From positions 310,001 through 374,000 of the forward strand of contig NZ_OZ245785.1 of NCBI RefSeq assembly GCF_965227785.1: a stretch of 64,000 bases of DNA, given 5' to 3'. The DNA is from Gracilimonas sp965227785 (GTDB taxonomy: Bacteria; Bacteroidota; Rhodothermia; Balneolales; Balneolaceae). This document shows, in pieces, positions 24,180 to 33,589 of this stretch. Each line of letters starts with the position of its first letter. Positions within the stretch are counted from its first letter, which is position 1. A program made the position numbers and the translations under genes. Below the pieces are notes generated by a model, which searched no databases, was not told the DNA's origin, and saw only the letters and a list, made by a program, of their open reading frames with translations.

Positions 24180-26726
24180 TTAATCTTCATCATCCCGACT
24201 TACCACTTCCACATCTTTTGTCGGCATTTTACCATTCTTACCGGATACGGAAGCTTTGTGAGCTTCGCTGACTTTAAAGAAGTCAGAAGCGTCCTGCACG
24301 GGTTCATCTTCAAGAATGATATCCAGTAAAGGATCCATGCGTTCCAGATATTCAACTTCAAGATTGCCGAGTACATCTTCCTCAATCTCAGCTACATCTT
24401 TCTCATTTTTCTTTGGAAGCAGTACTTTCTTGATTCCGGCCCGCTTGGCTGCCAGTACTTTCTCTTTGATTCCTCCAACAGGTAGCACAAGTCCGCGAAG
24501 GGTAATCTCACCGGTTAGGGCGATGGTGCCTTTTACTTTACGTTGTGTGAAGATGGAGGCAATAGCAGACATCAGTGAAACCCCGGCTGAAGGTCCGTCT
24601 TTAGGAACTGCTCCTGCAGGTACGTGTACGTGTAAATCCCAGTATTTAAAAGCTTCTTCTGGGATACCAAATTTATCAGAGTGTGCTTTCAAATAAGAAA
24701 CAGCAAGCATAGCAGATTCCTTCATCACATCTCCAAGCTGACCGGTAATATTCAATTTCCCGGAGCCTTTACTCACGCTGGCCTCAATAAAGAGGATATC
24801 ACCACCGTAAGGCGTCCAAGCCATTCCTGTAGCTACACCGGGAACGGTGGTCCGCTCGGCGGCATCGCTGAAGAATTTTCGTTTACCGAGAAATTCTTCT
24901 ACATCATCAGCCTTTACATCAAACTCGTTGATTTCACCCGAGGCAATCTTGGCAGCTACACCACGGCAGCATCCGGCAATTTGCCGCTCAAGATTACGTA
25001 CACCGGATTCCCGTGTATATTGATCAATAAGCCGCTCAATGGAATCATCGGTGAAAGAAATCTGCTCTTCTTTGAGACCGTTTTCCTCAATTTGCTTGGG
25101 TATCAGGTACTTCTTGGCAATTTGAGTTTTCTCTTCCAGCGTATAACCGCTTATGTTGATGATCTCCATACGGTCTTTCAGCGGAGCAGGTATGGTATCC
25201 AGAGAGTTTGCCGTAGCGATGAACATCACCTTAGACAAATCATACTCAAGTTCAAGATAGTTGTCGGTAAACGTATCGTTCTGTTCCGGGTCAAGGACCT
25301 CGAGCAGGGCAGAAGTGGGGTCACCTCTGTAATCGGCTCCAACTTTATCAATTTCATCCAGCATAATAACAGGATTTCCTTTCCCGGCCTTTTTCATGGA
25401 TCGTATGATACGTCCTGGTAAGGCACCGATATACGTTCTGCGGTGACCGCGAACCTCAGCTTCATCTCTGATACCCCCAAGGCTGAATCGCTCAAATTCT
25501 CTGTTTAAAGCTCTTGCAATGGATTTCCCTAAACTTGTCTTACCAACCCCGGGAGGGCCATAGAAACACAGAATAGGAGCTTTCATGTCCTGTTTGAGTT
25601 TCAATACAGCCAGGTATTCAACAATTCGTTTTTTAACCTTTTCGAGTCCGTAGTGATCTTCATCTAACACTTTTCGAGCATACTCGAGATCCAGCTTGTC
25701 TTCTGAAAACTCTTCCCAGGGCAGATCCAGGATCCATTCCACATAACTGTAAATAATTCCGTAATTCGGAGAAGCATTTGGAGTCATCTCCAAACGCTGC
25801 AACTCTTTTTCAGCAGTTTCCCGGGCACTATCAGGAAGCTTTTTACTTTTGAGACGTTCACGCAGTTTTTCAATATCCTGCTGTTCAGCGTCCTCACCAA
25901 GTTCTTCCTGAATGGCCTTCATCTGCTGGCGCAGGTAAAACTCACGCTGCTGGTCATCAATATCCGACTTTACTTTAGTCCGGATTTTCTCACTCATATC
26001 AAGAACCTGCACTTCCTTCTCAAGGAATTCCATAACCTTTTCGAGGTTATCAGAAAATTTTCTTACTTCCAGAAGGGTCTGTTTATCGGAAACAGAAACA
26101 TTCAAATTGGAAGAAATGAAATTCAGCAGAAAAGTAGGGCTGTTAATATTGTTGACTGCAATGGATGCCTCCGAAGGAATATTGGGAGACATGTTGATGA
26201 TCTTGGTTGCCGTCTCTTTGATGTTCCGAACCGAAGCGTCCAGTTCTAAGCCCTCGATATCCATTTCCTTGTTGTACGGCTCCACATCAGCCTTGAAGTA
26301 AGGCGAGCTTTGAGTGAATTTTTTCACCTTGAAATTAGACTTACCCTGTATAACAATACTCTTGCTGCCATCCGGCATTTTGATAAGCTTCAGGATTTGA
26401 GCAACAGTTCCAATCTTATGGAGATCTTTGTACTCAGGCTCTTCTATATCTTCGTTCTTCTGAGTGACAACCCCAATAGTTTTGTCTCCATCGTAGGCTT
26501 CTTTAACAAGAGCCAAGGAACGATCACGCCCAACTGTTATCGGGACAACAACTCCCGGAAATAATACAGTGTTTTTTAAGGGTAGGATGGGGAGGGAATC
26601 GGGGATTTCAGCTTCGGTCAGTTCTTTCTCTTCCTCTTCGGACATGAGAGGAATGGCCTGCTCAAAATCGTCGAAGTTGTCGTCAGACTGATCGAATTTT
26701 TCAAATAAATCAAAGCGCTGTTTCAT
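24180..26726 (-). CDS. lon: ATP-dependent protease Lon
   Basis: 848-aa homo-hexameric AAA+ serine protease that degrades misfolded and regulatory proteins. The N-terminal substrate domain starts near residue 45 (LPILPLKNTVLFPGVVVPI). Walker A GPPGVGKTS contains Lys396, and Walker B is VIMLDEIDKVG. The protease domain carries the catalytic dyad Ser713 (PKDGPSAGVS) and Lys756 (GGIKEKVL), spaced 43 apart as in E. coli Lon. I use ATG 26726 (MKQRFD); a longer reading to 26801 adds a poorly conserved leader. The C-terminus has an extra acidic tail of about 35 residues. Gene order on the minus strand: helicase, outer-membrane barrel, lon. Confidence 0.97.
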   Translation of the reverse strand: MKQRFDLFEKFDQSDDNFDDFEQAIPLMSEEEEKELTEAEIPDSLPILPLKNTVLFPGVVVPITVGRDRSLALVKEAYDGDKTIGVVTQKNEDIEEPEYKDLHKIGTVAQILKLIKMPDGSKSIVIQGKSNFKVKKFTQSSPYFKADVEPYNKEMDIEGLELDASVRNIKETATKIINMSPNIPSEASIAVNNINSPTFLLNFISSNLNVSVSDKQTLLEVRKFSDNLEKVMEFLEKEVQVLDMSEKIRTKVKSDIDDQQREFYLRQQMKAIQEELGEDAEQQDIEKLRERLKSKKLPDSARETAEKELQRLEMTPNASPNYGIIYSYVEWILDLPWEEFSEDKLDLEYARKVLDEDHYGLEKVKKRIVEYLAVLKLKQDMKAPILCFYGPPGVGKTSLGKSIARALNREFERFSLGGIRDEAEVRGHRRTYIGALPGRIIRSMKKAGKGNPVIMLDEIDKVGADYRGDPTSALLEVLDPEQNDTFTDNYLELEYDLSKVMFIATANSLDTIPAPLKDRMEIINISGYTLEEKTQIAKKYLIPKQIEENGLKEEQISFTDDSIERLIDQYTRESGVRNLERQIAGCCRGVAAKIASGEINEFDVKADDVEEFLGKRKFFSDAAERTTVPGVATGMAWTPYGGDILFIEASVSKGSGKLNITGQLGDVMKESAMLAVSYLKAHSDKFGIPEEAFKYWDLHVHVPAGAVPKDGPSAGVSLMSAIASIFTQRKVKGTIALTGEITLRGLVLPVGGIKEKVLAAKRAGIKKVLLPKKNEKDVAEIEEDVLGNLEVEYLERMDPLLDIILEDEPVQDASDFFKVSEAHKASVSGKNGKMPTKDVEVVSRDDED

Positions 26727-26853
26727 AAATAAAAATATCTGCAGTTTTTTCGTTTGAATTTTAAGGTGCAAATACGAAGCCATATCATTCACACAAAACA
26801 AAGCGTCAGAAACACCCGCTGCCTGTCAGTAATGTAGGGCAAAGTGGCAGGCT

Positions 26854-28377
26854 TTAAAAGTGGAACTGAAGGGTAGCTACCGAAATCCCGGTTATTGTGG
26901 GTTGATTGGTGAGGGAATTGGGAGTAAAGAGAGCCGCGACAGAAAAATCCCATTTTTTGGTTTCAATGGCGGTTCCAAGGCTTAAGAAATCAGGCTGCTC
27001 TGCTTTAAACTGAACACCCCCGCGGAGTGGCAAGAACTTCAAAGGCCGGATTTCAACTCCCACAGAAGAAATTACTTTGGTTGAGTTGAAGGCATTATTT
27101 GTCAGACCAATACTAACGTCACCCATCAGTTTTAGTCGGTTAATTTCAAGCAAAGCTCCACCATGAACTGCCATTGGTAAAAGAGTGGAAAAGGAAGCTC
27201 TGCTTCGATTGGTTCCAATAAAAGGATTGTCTTCTCCATATTGTTCTATAAACGAGATGTATTGCCCGCGGGTGCCGGTAAACATTTCATTACTTACCGA
27301 GGAAGGAGGTGAGGCATTCATCGTTGTGTCCATATCCATGGAAATTGTGAGCTCGTTATTGTTGTATGAAACGAACCCAATGTCGGTCATTGAAAATGAT
27401 AACCGCAGCGATTTACGGGTGGGCTGTTGATCCGGACGAACGGCAGACAAATCACTGCCAAGTGTCAGGAGGTAAGTAACACCGATATCCAGCCCGGCTC
27501 CTACACCATCAAATGTGAAATAGTTGTTATTGAACGACTGTGTATTGGCGGTTTGAATGTTGTTGCCGTTAAAATAAGACTGGGTAGAAGACGAAAACTC
27601 TCCGGTGGCATCATAAGAAAAGGACTCAATTCTTTGAACAGAATTACCCTGTTGCTGATAAATATTTTCCCAAACCGCATTTTGGTAGTTACCACTAACT
27701 ACGATTTTAGGTGCTATTCCGATAACAAAATTATCCAGTCTGGGCGTTAAACCGGTTAAAAAAGGAAAGGATTCGGCATAGCCAAAAGACAGTTCATGAA
27801 GAGTTTGGTACCGATGGATCAAAGTACGATCGAGTACATTATTGCCGTCGCGGTCTTCCTGGAATTCATTGACATACCAACCTTTTCCGACTCTGAAATT
27901 GGAAGAAGTTCGTGTTCTGAGTGCTATAGAAAATGATCTGTTCTCTCGTTTCCATTTCATACCCAAAACGGTTGCATCGTAGCGGGTGGTATTGTCAGAA
28001 AGGGTAGCATTGCGGGGATAATTCTTATCCAGAATTTCATCCCGGTTTGAACTGAAAGATGCTCTGTTTCCGGATTCATAGGCCGTTAAATAATCACGGG
28101 CGTTTTCATATTGTAAATTCGGGTTGTCAAAATTCTCAAAGGGATTGAAAAAGAAACCGCCGATTCCAACCCCGATTGAAAAATCACCCTCGCGGTCACG
28201 AATCATGAGGTTTGCCGGGTTGTAGAAATTGGCGTTATAGTCGGTGATATAGGTACTTCCTCCACCTCCAAGAGCCATATTTCGTGGAGTGATAACAGGC
28301 TGTGCAAGCACCGAAAAGCTGCCTAAACACAGGAACAGTAGTAAAAATATTGCCTGCCGACTATACATGATATTCAA
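26854..28377 (-). CDS. outer-membrane beta-barrel protein, PorV/FadL-like (DUF5723-like)
   Basis: 507 aa. The signal peptide (about 1-25, ending SVLAQ) is followed by TPRNMALGGGGSTYITDYNA and NFYNPANLM, a pattern seen at the start of PorV/FadL-type barrels of Bacteroidota, in which the N-terminus plugs the pore. Many short amphipathic strands follow, and the protein ends in TLQFHF, an outer-membrane insertion signal. DUF5723 is the closest family I can name. The substrate is unknown. It lies 28 bases downstream of the helicase gene on the same strand. Confidence 0.75.
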   Translation of the reverse strand: MNIMYSRQAIFLLLFLCLGSFSVLAQPVITPRNMALGGGGSTYITDYNANFYNPANLMIRDREGDFSIGVGIGGFFFNPFENFDNPNLQYENARDYLTAYESGNRASFSSNRDEILDKNYPRNATLSDNTTRYDATVLGMKWKRENRSFSIALRTRTSSNFRVGKGWYVNEFQEDRDGNNVLDRTLIHRYQTLHELSFGYAESFPFLTGLTPRLDNFVIGIAPKIVVSGNYQNAVWENIYQQQGNSVQRIESFSYDATGEFSSSTQSYFNGNNIQTANTQSFNNNYFTFDGVGAGLDIGVTYLLTLGSDLSAVRPDQQPTRKSLRLSFSMTDIGFVSYNNNELTISMDMDTTMNASPPSSVSNEMFTGTRGQYISFIEQYGEDNPFIGTNRSRASFSTLLPMAVHGGALLEINRLKLMGDVSIGLTNNAFNSTKVISSVGVEIRPLKFLPLRGGVQFKAEQPDFLSLGTAIETKKWDFSVAALFTPNSLTNQPTITGISVATLQFHF

Positions 28378-28405
28378 ACGCTAAAGAGGGGTAATCTGTT
28401 ATTTA

Positions 28406-30691
28406 CTAATCAATTACCTGTAAAGGAGCTGCCCTCAACATTAACTTTTTTTGCCCTCTGTTCTTGAAAAATACAACAACTTTGGCATCTGTTCCTAATC
28501 CTGATCTGGAAATGATTTTACCGGGGCCAAATTTTGAGTGCATTACTTTAGTCCCAACCTGGAAAGGATCTTCCCCTTCTTCATAGTCATAGTGGATGGT
28601 AGCGGAGGGAGACTTATAGGTTTTTTTAGTGTGAGATTGTTTCCAATCATGGTCTATTTCTATGCCCGAGCCACCGGAGGATTTATTTTCAAACCGGTCT
28701 TTCTTTTGTGAAATGGTTGCACCTGTTTCGGTTTGTACCACACCGGCATCTACTTCATCCAAAAATCGGGAACGAGACTGGCGCATTTCTTCACCAAACT
28801 TAAACCGGCTCCGGCAATGGCTGAAAAACAGGCGTTCTTCGGCTCGGGTAATGGCTACATAAAACAAACGGCGCTCTTCTTCGATGTCCACATCAAAATT
28901 ATCACGGGCACCCATAGGGAAGAGGTTTTCTTCCAAACCAACGATAAACACGCAGGGGAACTCCAGTCCTTTGGAAGCATGAACTGTCATTAGAGTGATG
29001 GCTGGTTTGTCTTCGTCGAACTTATCGGTATCGGTAATAAGACTTATTTCCTGTAGAAAAGCACTTAAGGAAGGCTTCTCTTTCCCTTTTTCGTAATAGG
29101 AAATCGCATTTTGAAGTTCTATGATGTTATCTCTGCGCATCATCGACTCATGTGAGTTTTCCTCAACCAACGCACGCATATAACCGGATTGTTCCAGCAT
29201 GGCCTTTACTGTGGCCGAAATACTTTCGCCACCTTCCAGATTGCTTCGCAAACGATTTATCATATCTACAAACTCACGAACCCGAGCTTTAGCCGGCTTA
29301 TATACGTCCAGCTCCTCTATATCCTGAATGATGTTCCAGATAGAACTGCTTTCGTCACGTGCCTGCTTAATCAAATCCTGGATGGATTTATTCCCAATTC
29401 CCCGGGAGGGTTCATTAATAATCCGAAGCAAATTGGTTTCATCATGCGGATTGACCAAAAGTGTGAGATAAGCCAGAACATCTTTAATCTCTTTTCGCTG
29501 GTAGAAGGAGAGTCCGCCAACCAACTGATAGGCTAAATCTTTTCTACGAAGGGCTTCTTCAAATACCCGCGACTGATAATTTGTGCGGTAGAGGATAGCA
29601 AAGTCGTTGTTCTTGTAGCCGTGCTTCATCTTCAGGTTTTGAATATGGCTGGCTACGCGATTGGCTTCATCCCGTTCGTCAAAATTCTCCAGAACGGTGA
29701 TTCGTTCTCCATAGTCTTGTTCAGTCCAAAGGGTTTTATCGAGCTGCTTGGTATTCTGCTTGATGATAGAATCGGCACACTGAAGAATAGCTTTTGTAGA
29801 ACGATAGTTTTGCTCCAGCGGTACCTGCGTGGCGTTTTCGTAATCCTCTTTAAAGTTAAGGATGTTGGAAATATCAGCTCCCCGGAAGGAATAAATACTT
29901 TGTGCATCATCACCAACCACACAAATATTTTCGTACTTGGCAGCTAATAATTTGGTGACGGTATATTGTGCATGATTGGTATCCTGGTACTCATCAATCA
30001 AGATGTATTTAAACCGGTCCTGATACTTCTCCAGAATATCCGGGTGCTCCTGAAACAGTTGAATGGGCTTCACCAAAAGATCGTCAAAATCCATGGCGTT
30101 GCTTTGTTTCAGCCGCTTGTTGTAGATTTTATACACCCGGGCCGTGATGTCATCCAGCGTACTGCTTACAAAACGATCCTGGTAGGTATCCGCTTCAATC
30201 AGCTGATTCTTGGAGTCGCTAATTTTGTTGTGAATGGTTTTGGGTTTGATCTCTTTGGGATCAAAATTCAGTTCCTGCAGAATTTGTTTGATAACTGTCT
30301 GGGAATCGCTGGTATCGTAAATCGTGAAGTCAGAACCGTAGCCGATTTTATCGGCTTCAAATCGGAGAATTTTGGAGAAAATAGAGTGAAAAGTTCCCAT
30401 CCAGAGTTTCTTGGCTTTATCGCCAATCAGGTTCTGGATACGTTCCTTCATCTCCCGGGCTGCTTTATTGGTGAACGTCAGGGCAAGAATTTGTTCGGGC
30501 GCTGCTTTATACTGCTGCAGCAGGTAAGCGATTCGATACGTCAGTACTCTTGTCTTACCGGAACCGGCACCGGCTACAATAAGCAGGGGACCATCGGTGT
30601 GAGTTACTGCTTTTTTCTGCTGCTTATTCAGCCCGGACAGAAAATCAGGTCTGCCTTTTGGTTCTTCAGAAGGAAGTGAAAATGTTTTCAT
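28406..30691 (-). CDS. pcrA: ATP-dependent DNA helicase, UvrD/PcrA family
   Basis: Superfamily 1A 3'-5' helicase of 761 aa for repair, replication restart and rolling-circle work. The Q-motif LNKQQKKAV is near residue 21, Walker A AGAGSGKT at 40-47, Walker B IDEYQDTNHAQY mid-protein, then GDDAQSIYSFRGAD, the motif IV/V stretch VHASKGLEF, and VAITRAEERLF. The C-terminal tail (about 690-761) holds the Tudor-like VGTKVMHSKFGPGKII domain that binds RNA polymerase in PcrA/UvrD. The length and all motifs are standard. valS lies 88 bases upstream in the same direction. Confidence 0.96.
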   Translation of the reverse strand: MKTFSLPSEEPKGRPDFLSGLNKQQKKAVTHTDGPLLIVAGAGSGKTRVLTYRIAYLLQQYKAAPEQILALTFTNKAAREMKERIQNLIGDKAKKLWMGTFHSIFSKILRFEADKIGYGSDFTIYDTSDSQTVIKQILQELNFDPKEIKPKTIHNKISDSKNQLIEADTYQDRFVSSTLDDITARVYKIYNKRLKQSNAMDFDDLLVKPIQLFQEHPDILEKYQDRFKYILIDEYQDTNHAQYTVTKLLAAKYENICVVGDDAQSIYSFRGADISNILNFKEDYENATQVPLEQNYRSTKAILQCADSIIKQNTKQLDKTLWTEQDYGERITVLENFDERDEANRVASHIQNLKMKHGYKNNDFAILYRTNYQSRVFEEALRRKDLAYQLVGGLSFYQRKEIKDVLAYLTLLVNPHDETNLLRIINEPSRGIGNKSIQDLIKQARDESSSIWNIIQDIEELDVYKPAKARVREFVDMINRLRSNLEGGESISATVKAMLEQSGYMRALVEENSHESMMRRDNIIELQNAISYYEKGKEKPSLSAFLQEISLITDTDKFDEDKPAITLMTVHASKGLEFPCVFIVGLEENLFPMGARDNFDVDIEEERRLFYVAITRAEERLFFSHCRSRFKFGEEMRQSRSRFLDEVDAGVVQTETGATISQKKDRFENKSSGGSGIEIDHDWKQSHTKKTYKSPSATIHYDYEEGEDPFQVGTKVMHSKFGPGKIISRSGLGTDAKVVVFFKNRGQKKLMLRAAPLQVID

Positions 30692-30779
30692 ATTCTTAAT
30701 TTAACCACCATCATACTGAGATAGATCAGCACTTATATGTACTGATTTAAACCTTTAAAAGTCTCAGCAAGCAATGTGG

Positions 30780-33482
30780 TTATTTTTCAAAATCTTTGAT
30801 TTGTTCCCGCAGCTTAGCGAGGCTGTCTTCCGTGTCGGCTTTTTTCTTTTTCTCAAGCTCAACAACGTTTTCAGGAGCATTGTTGATGAAGCCTTTGTTG
30901 GCCAGCTTCTTCTCTATACCGGACAGAAACCCCTCCAATCGATCAATCTCTTTTTGGATTCGCTCACGCTCTTTCTCAAAATCAACCAGACCATCAAGCG
31001 GTACAAAAAGCTCATTTCCATCCACAATAGATGAGGAATAAACCTTGGGTTTATCAATCTCTGTAGAAATGGTAAGCGATTGAATGCTTTCGAGCTTCTT
31101 CAACACCAACTGATTTTTAAGTAAAGCATCTGCTGTGGATTGCTCTTTGGTGCTAATCAGAACATCCAATTCTTCCTTAGGAGATACATTCACTTCAGAT
31201 CGGATGTTTCTCAGCGAGGAAACCATTTGCTGCAGGGTTCCGAAAAGCTTAAGGTCGTCTTCATTTAATTTTGAAACATCTACTTTCGGCCATTCGGAAA
31301 TGAGCAGTGCTTCACCCGTACTTCGTTCCTGAATATGTTGATAGATCTCTTCGCTGATGAACGGCATGAAAGGATGGAGGAGTTTCATCAGCTGCTCGAA
31401 GAAACCAAGTGCTGTATTCAATTTATCTACGGGGATTTTCTCTCCATACACTTCCGGCTTGGCTAATTCGATGTACCAGTCGCAGAAATCATCCCAGATC
31501 AGAGAGTAAACCTTTTTGAGGGCATCATTCAGCTTGTAGTTATCAAAGTCTTTATTGACTTCCTGAATAGTCTGCTGAATACGGGCTGCCATCCATCGGT
31601 CGGAAATGTCGTCCTTGTTGATTTCCAGGGTAGGCTGATAGGTCTCGCCTTCTTCCATATTCATGGTAAGGAAGCGGAAAGCATTCCAGATTTTATTACA
31701 GAAGTTCCGGCCTTGCTCGCACAGTTTCTCATCAAAAGGGAGGTCGTTTCCGGCAGGAGTAGCAAAGAGCATTCCCATCCGGATTCCATCGGCCCCGTAC
31801 TTTTTAATAAGTTCGAGCGGATCCGGTGAGTTTCCTAAACTCTTGCTCATTTTACGGCCTTTCTTGTCTCGTACAATCCCGGTATAGTACACATTATCGA
31901 ACGGTTTGTCGTCCATGTACTCATAACCGGAAACAATCATGCGAGCCACCCAGAGAAACATAATCTCAGGGGCCGTTACCAAATCCTTAGTAGGGTAGTA
32001 GTACTGTAATTCCTTATTGGCATTACCGGTTCGGATGTAATCGGGATCAAAAACAGAAATAGGCCATAACCAGGATGAAAACCAAGTATCCAGAACGTCT
32101 TCATCTTGTTTCAGGTTTGAAGCTTTCAGCTCGTGGTTACCCGATTTCTCTTGTGCTTTAGGCAGGGCTTCTTCCACTGATTTAGCCACTACATAATCAT
32201 CGTGGCCTTCTCCATAATAAAACACGGGAATTCGGTGTCCCCACCAAAGCTGTCGACTGATATTCCAGTCGCGGATGTTTTCCATCCAGTGGCGATAGGA
32301 GTTTTTGAATTTAGCGGGGTGAAATTCAACCGTGTCATCCATCACGTTGTCAAGAGCGGGCTTACTAAGCTGATCCATATCAACCCACCACTGTAGTGAC
32401 AGGCGAGGCTCAATAGGTACATCAGTTCGCTCCGAGAACCCAACCTTGTTCTTATAGTTCTCGACTTCTATAAGATGACCGGCTTCTTCAAGGTCATCAG
32501 CTATTTTCGTTCGAACATCGAATCGATCTTCACCAATGTAAAGCTGAGCGGCTTCGCTCATGGAACCGTCGGCATTCAACACATCAATAGTTTCAAGATC
32601 GTGCTTTTGGCCAATTTCATAGTCATTAACATCGTGGGCCGGGGTGATTTTCAGGCAACCGGTACCGAATTCCATATCCACATAGTTGTCCTGGATGACA
32701 GGGATCTCCCGGTTTACCAAAGGCACAATTACCTTTTTTCCGTGCAGGTGTGTGTAACGTTCATCATCGGGGTTCACACATACGGCAGTATCACCTAAAA
32801 TGGTTTCTGGTCGGGTAGTGGCGATGGTTACATGTTCATCTTCGCCTACAATCTTATAACGAACATGATAAAGTTTGGAGTCCACTTCTTTGTGGATCAC
32901 TTCTTCGTCACTCAGCGTGGTTTGGGCTGCCGGATCCCAGTTAATCATTCGCTCGCCACGATAGATTTTACCTTTATCGTGTAGATCTATAAATACATCA
33001 ATTACACTTTCCGAGTAATCCTCATCCATGGTGAAAGCTGTGCGGTCCCAGTCGCAGCTGGCTCCCAGTTTCTTCAATTGCTCGAGGATGATACCGCCAT
33101 GTTCATGCGTCCATTCCCAGGCGTGTTCCAGAAATTCTTCGCGGGACAGGTCTTTTTTGGTAATTCCTTTCGAGCGAAGCTTGCGTACAACCTTTGCTTC
33201 CGTAGCAATAGAGGCGTGGTCGGTTCCGGGAACCCAGCAGGCATTATAGCCTTGCATACGTGCCCGGCGGACCAAAACATCCTGTATGGTATTGTTCAGC
33301 ATGTGTCCCATATGGAGCACGCCGGTAACATTGGGAGGGGGGATGACTACGGTAAAAGACTCTCGTTCGTCCGGTTCAGAATGGAAGTAATTATTTTCCA
33401 TCCAGTAGGCATACCATTTATCCTCAACTTTGGAGGCGTCGTATTGTGCGGGAATTTCTTTGGAGGCTTTATCGGAACTCAT
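30780..33482 (-). CDS. valS: valine-tRNA ligase
   Basis: Class I aminoacyl-tRNA synthetase of 900 aa, charging tRNA-Val and editing mischarged Thr. The HIGH motif reads HMGH at residues 57-60 after PPNVTGVL. An inserted CP1 editing domain (about 190-330) contains TTRPETILGDTAVCV. KMSKS is exact at 544-548. The anticodon-binding domain follows, and a C-terminal coiled coil (about 835-898, FEKERERIQKEIDRLEGFL) is present, as in complete bacterial ValRS. It follows rsmB on the minus strand with 107 bases between that hold an inverted repeat. Confidence 0.98.
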   Translation of the reverse strand: MSSDKASKEIPAQYDASKVEDKWYAYWMENNYFHSEPDERESFTVVIPPPNVTGVLHMGHMLNNTIQDVLVRRARMQGYNACWVPGTDHASIATEAKVVRKLRSKGITKKDLSREEFLEHAWEWTHEHGGIILEQLKKLGASCDWDRTAFTMDEDYSESVIDVFIDLHDKGKIYRGERMINWDPAAQTTLSDEEVIHKEVDSKLYHVRYKIVGEDEHVTIATTRPETILGDTAVCVNPDDERYTHLHGKKVIVPLVNREIPVIQDNYVDMEFGTGCLKITPAHDVNDYEIGQKHDLETIDVLNADGSMSEAAQLYIGEDRFDVRTKIADDLEEAGHLIEVENYKNKVGFSERTDVPIEPRLSLQWWVDMDQLSKPALDNVMDDTVEFHPAKFKNSYRHWMENIRDWNISRQLWWGHRIPVFYYGEGHDDYVVAKSVEEALPKAQEKSGNHELKASNLKQDEDVLDTWFSSWLWPISVFDPDYIRTGNANKELQYYYPTKDLVTAPEIMFLWVARMIVSGYEYMDDKPFDNVYYTGIVRDKKGRKMSKSLGNSPDPLELIKKYGADGIRMGMLFATPAGNDLPFDEKLCEQGRNFCNKIWNAFRFLTMNMEEGETYQPTLEINKDDISDRWMAARIQQTIQEVNKDFDNYKLNDALKKVYSLIWDDFCDWYIELAKPEVYGEKIPVDKLNTALGFFEQLMKLLHPFMPFISEEIYQHIQERSTGEALLISEWPKVDVSKLNEDDLKLFGTLQQMVSSLRNIRSEVNVSPKEELDVLISTKEQSTADALLKNQLVLKKLESIQSLTISTEIDKPKVYSSSIVDGNELFVPLDGLVDFEKERERIQKEIDRLEGFLSGIEKKLANKGFINNAPENVVELEKKKKADTEDSLAKLREQIKDFEK

Positions 33483-33534
33483 AAATCGTAATCAGGGTAC
33501 AAGAATTTAATTAAGGCAAAGGATTACAGAAACC

Positions 33535-33584
33535 AGAATTCAGAACCCAGGTTACTGCTTACTGAGTTCTGCGTTCTGAATTCT
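33535..33584. repeat. 12-bp inverted repeat between rsmB and valS
   Basis: AGAATTCAGAAC (33535-33546) and GTTCTGAATTCT (33573-33584) are perfect inverted repeats with a 26-base loop. An inner, imperfect pair (AGAACCCAG with CTGAGTTCT) lengthens the stem. No T-run follows on either side, so it is not a clear terminator; a repeat family or an mRNA-processing hairpin is possible. Confidence 0.6.
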
Positions 33585-33589
33585 TTAAA

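Noticed and set aside
24681..25421. Plus-strand 246-codon open frame inside lon
   Set aside because: Mirror frame of the lon ATPase/protease region, with no ribosome site or recognisable domain.
26810..26845. GCCTG/CAGGC pairing before lon as a heat-shock operator
   Set aside because: Only 5 bp with a long loop, and it does not resemble CIRCE or any heat-shock site I know.
29966..30679. Plus-strand 237-codon open frame inside the helicase gene
   Set aside because: Shadow of conserved helicase codons on the opposite strand.
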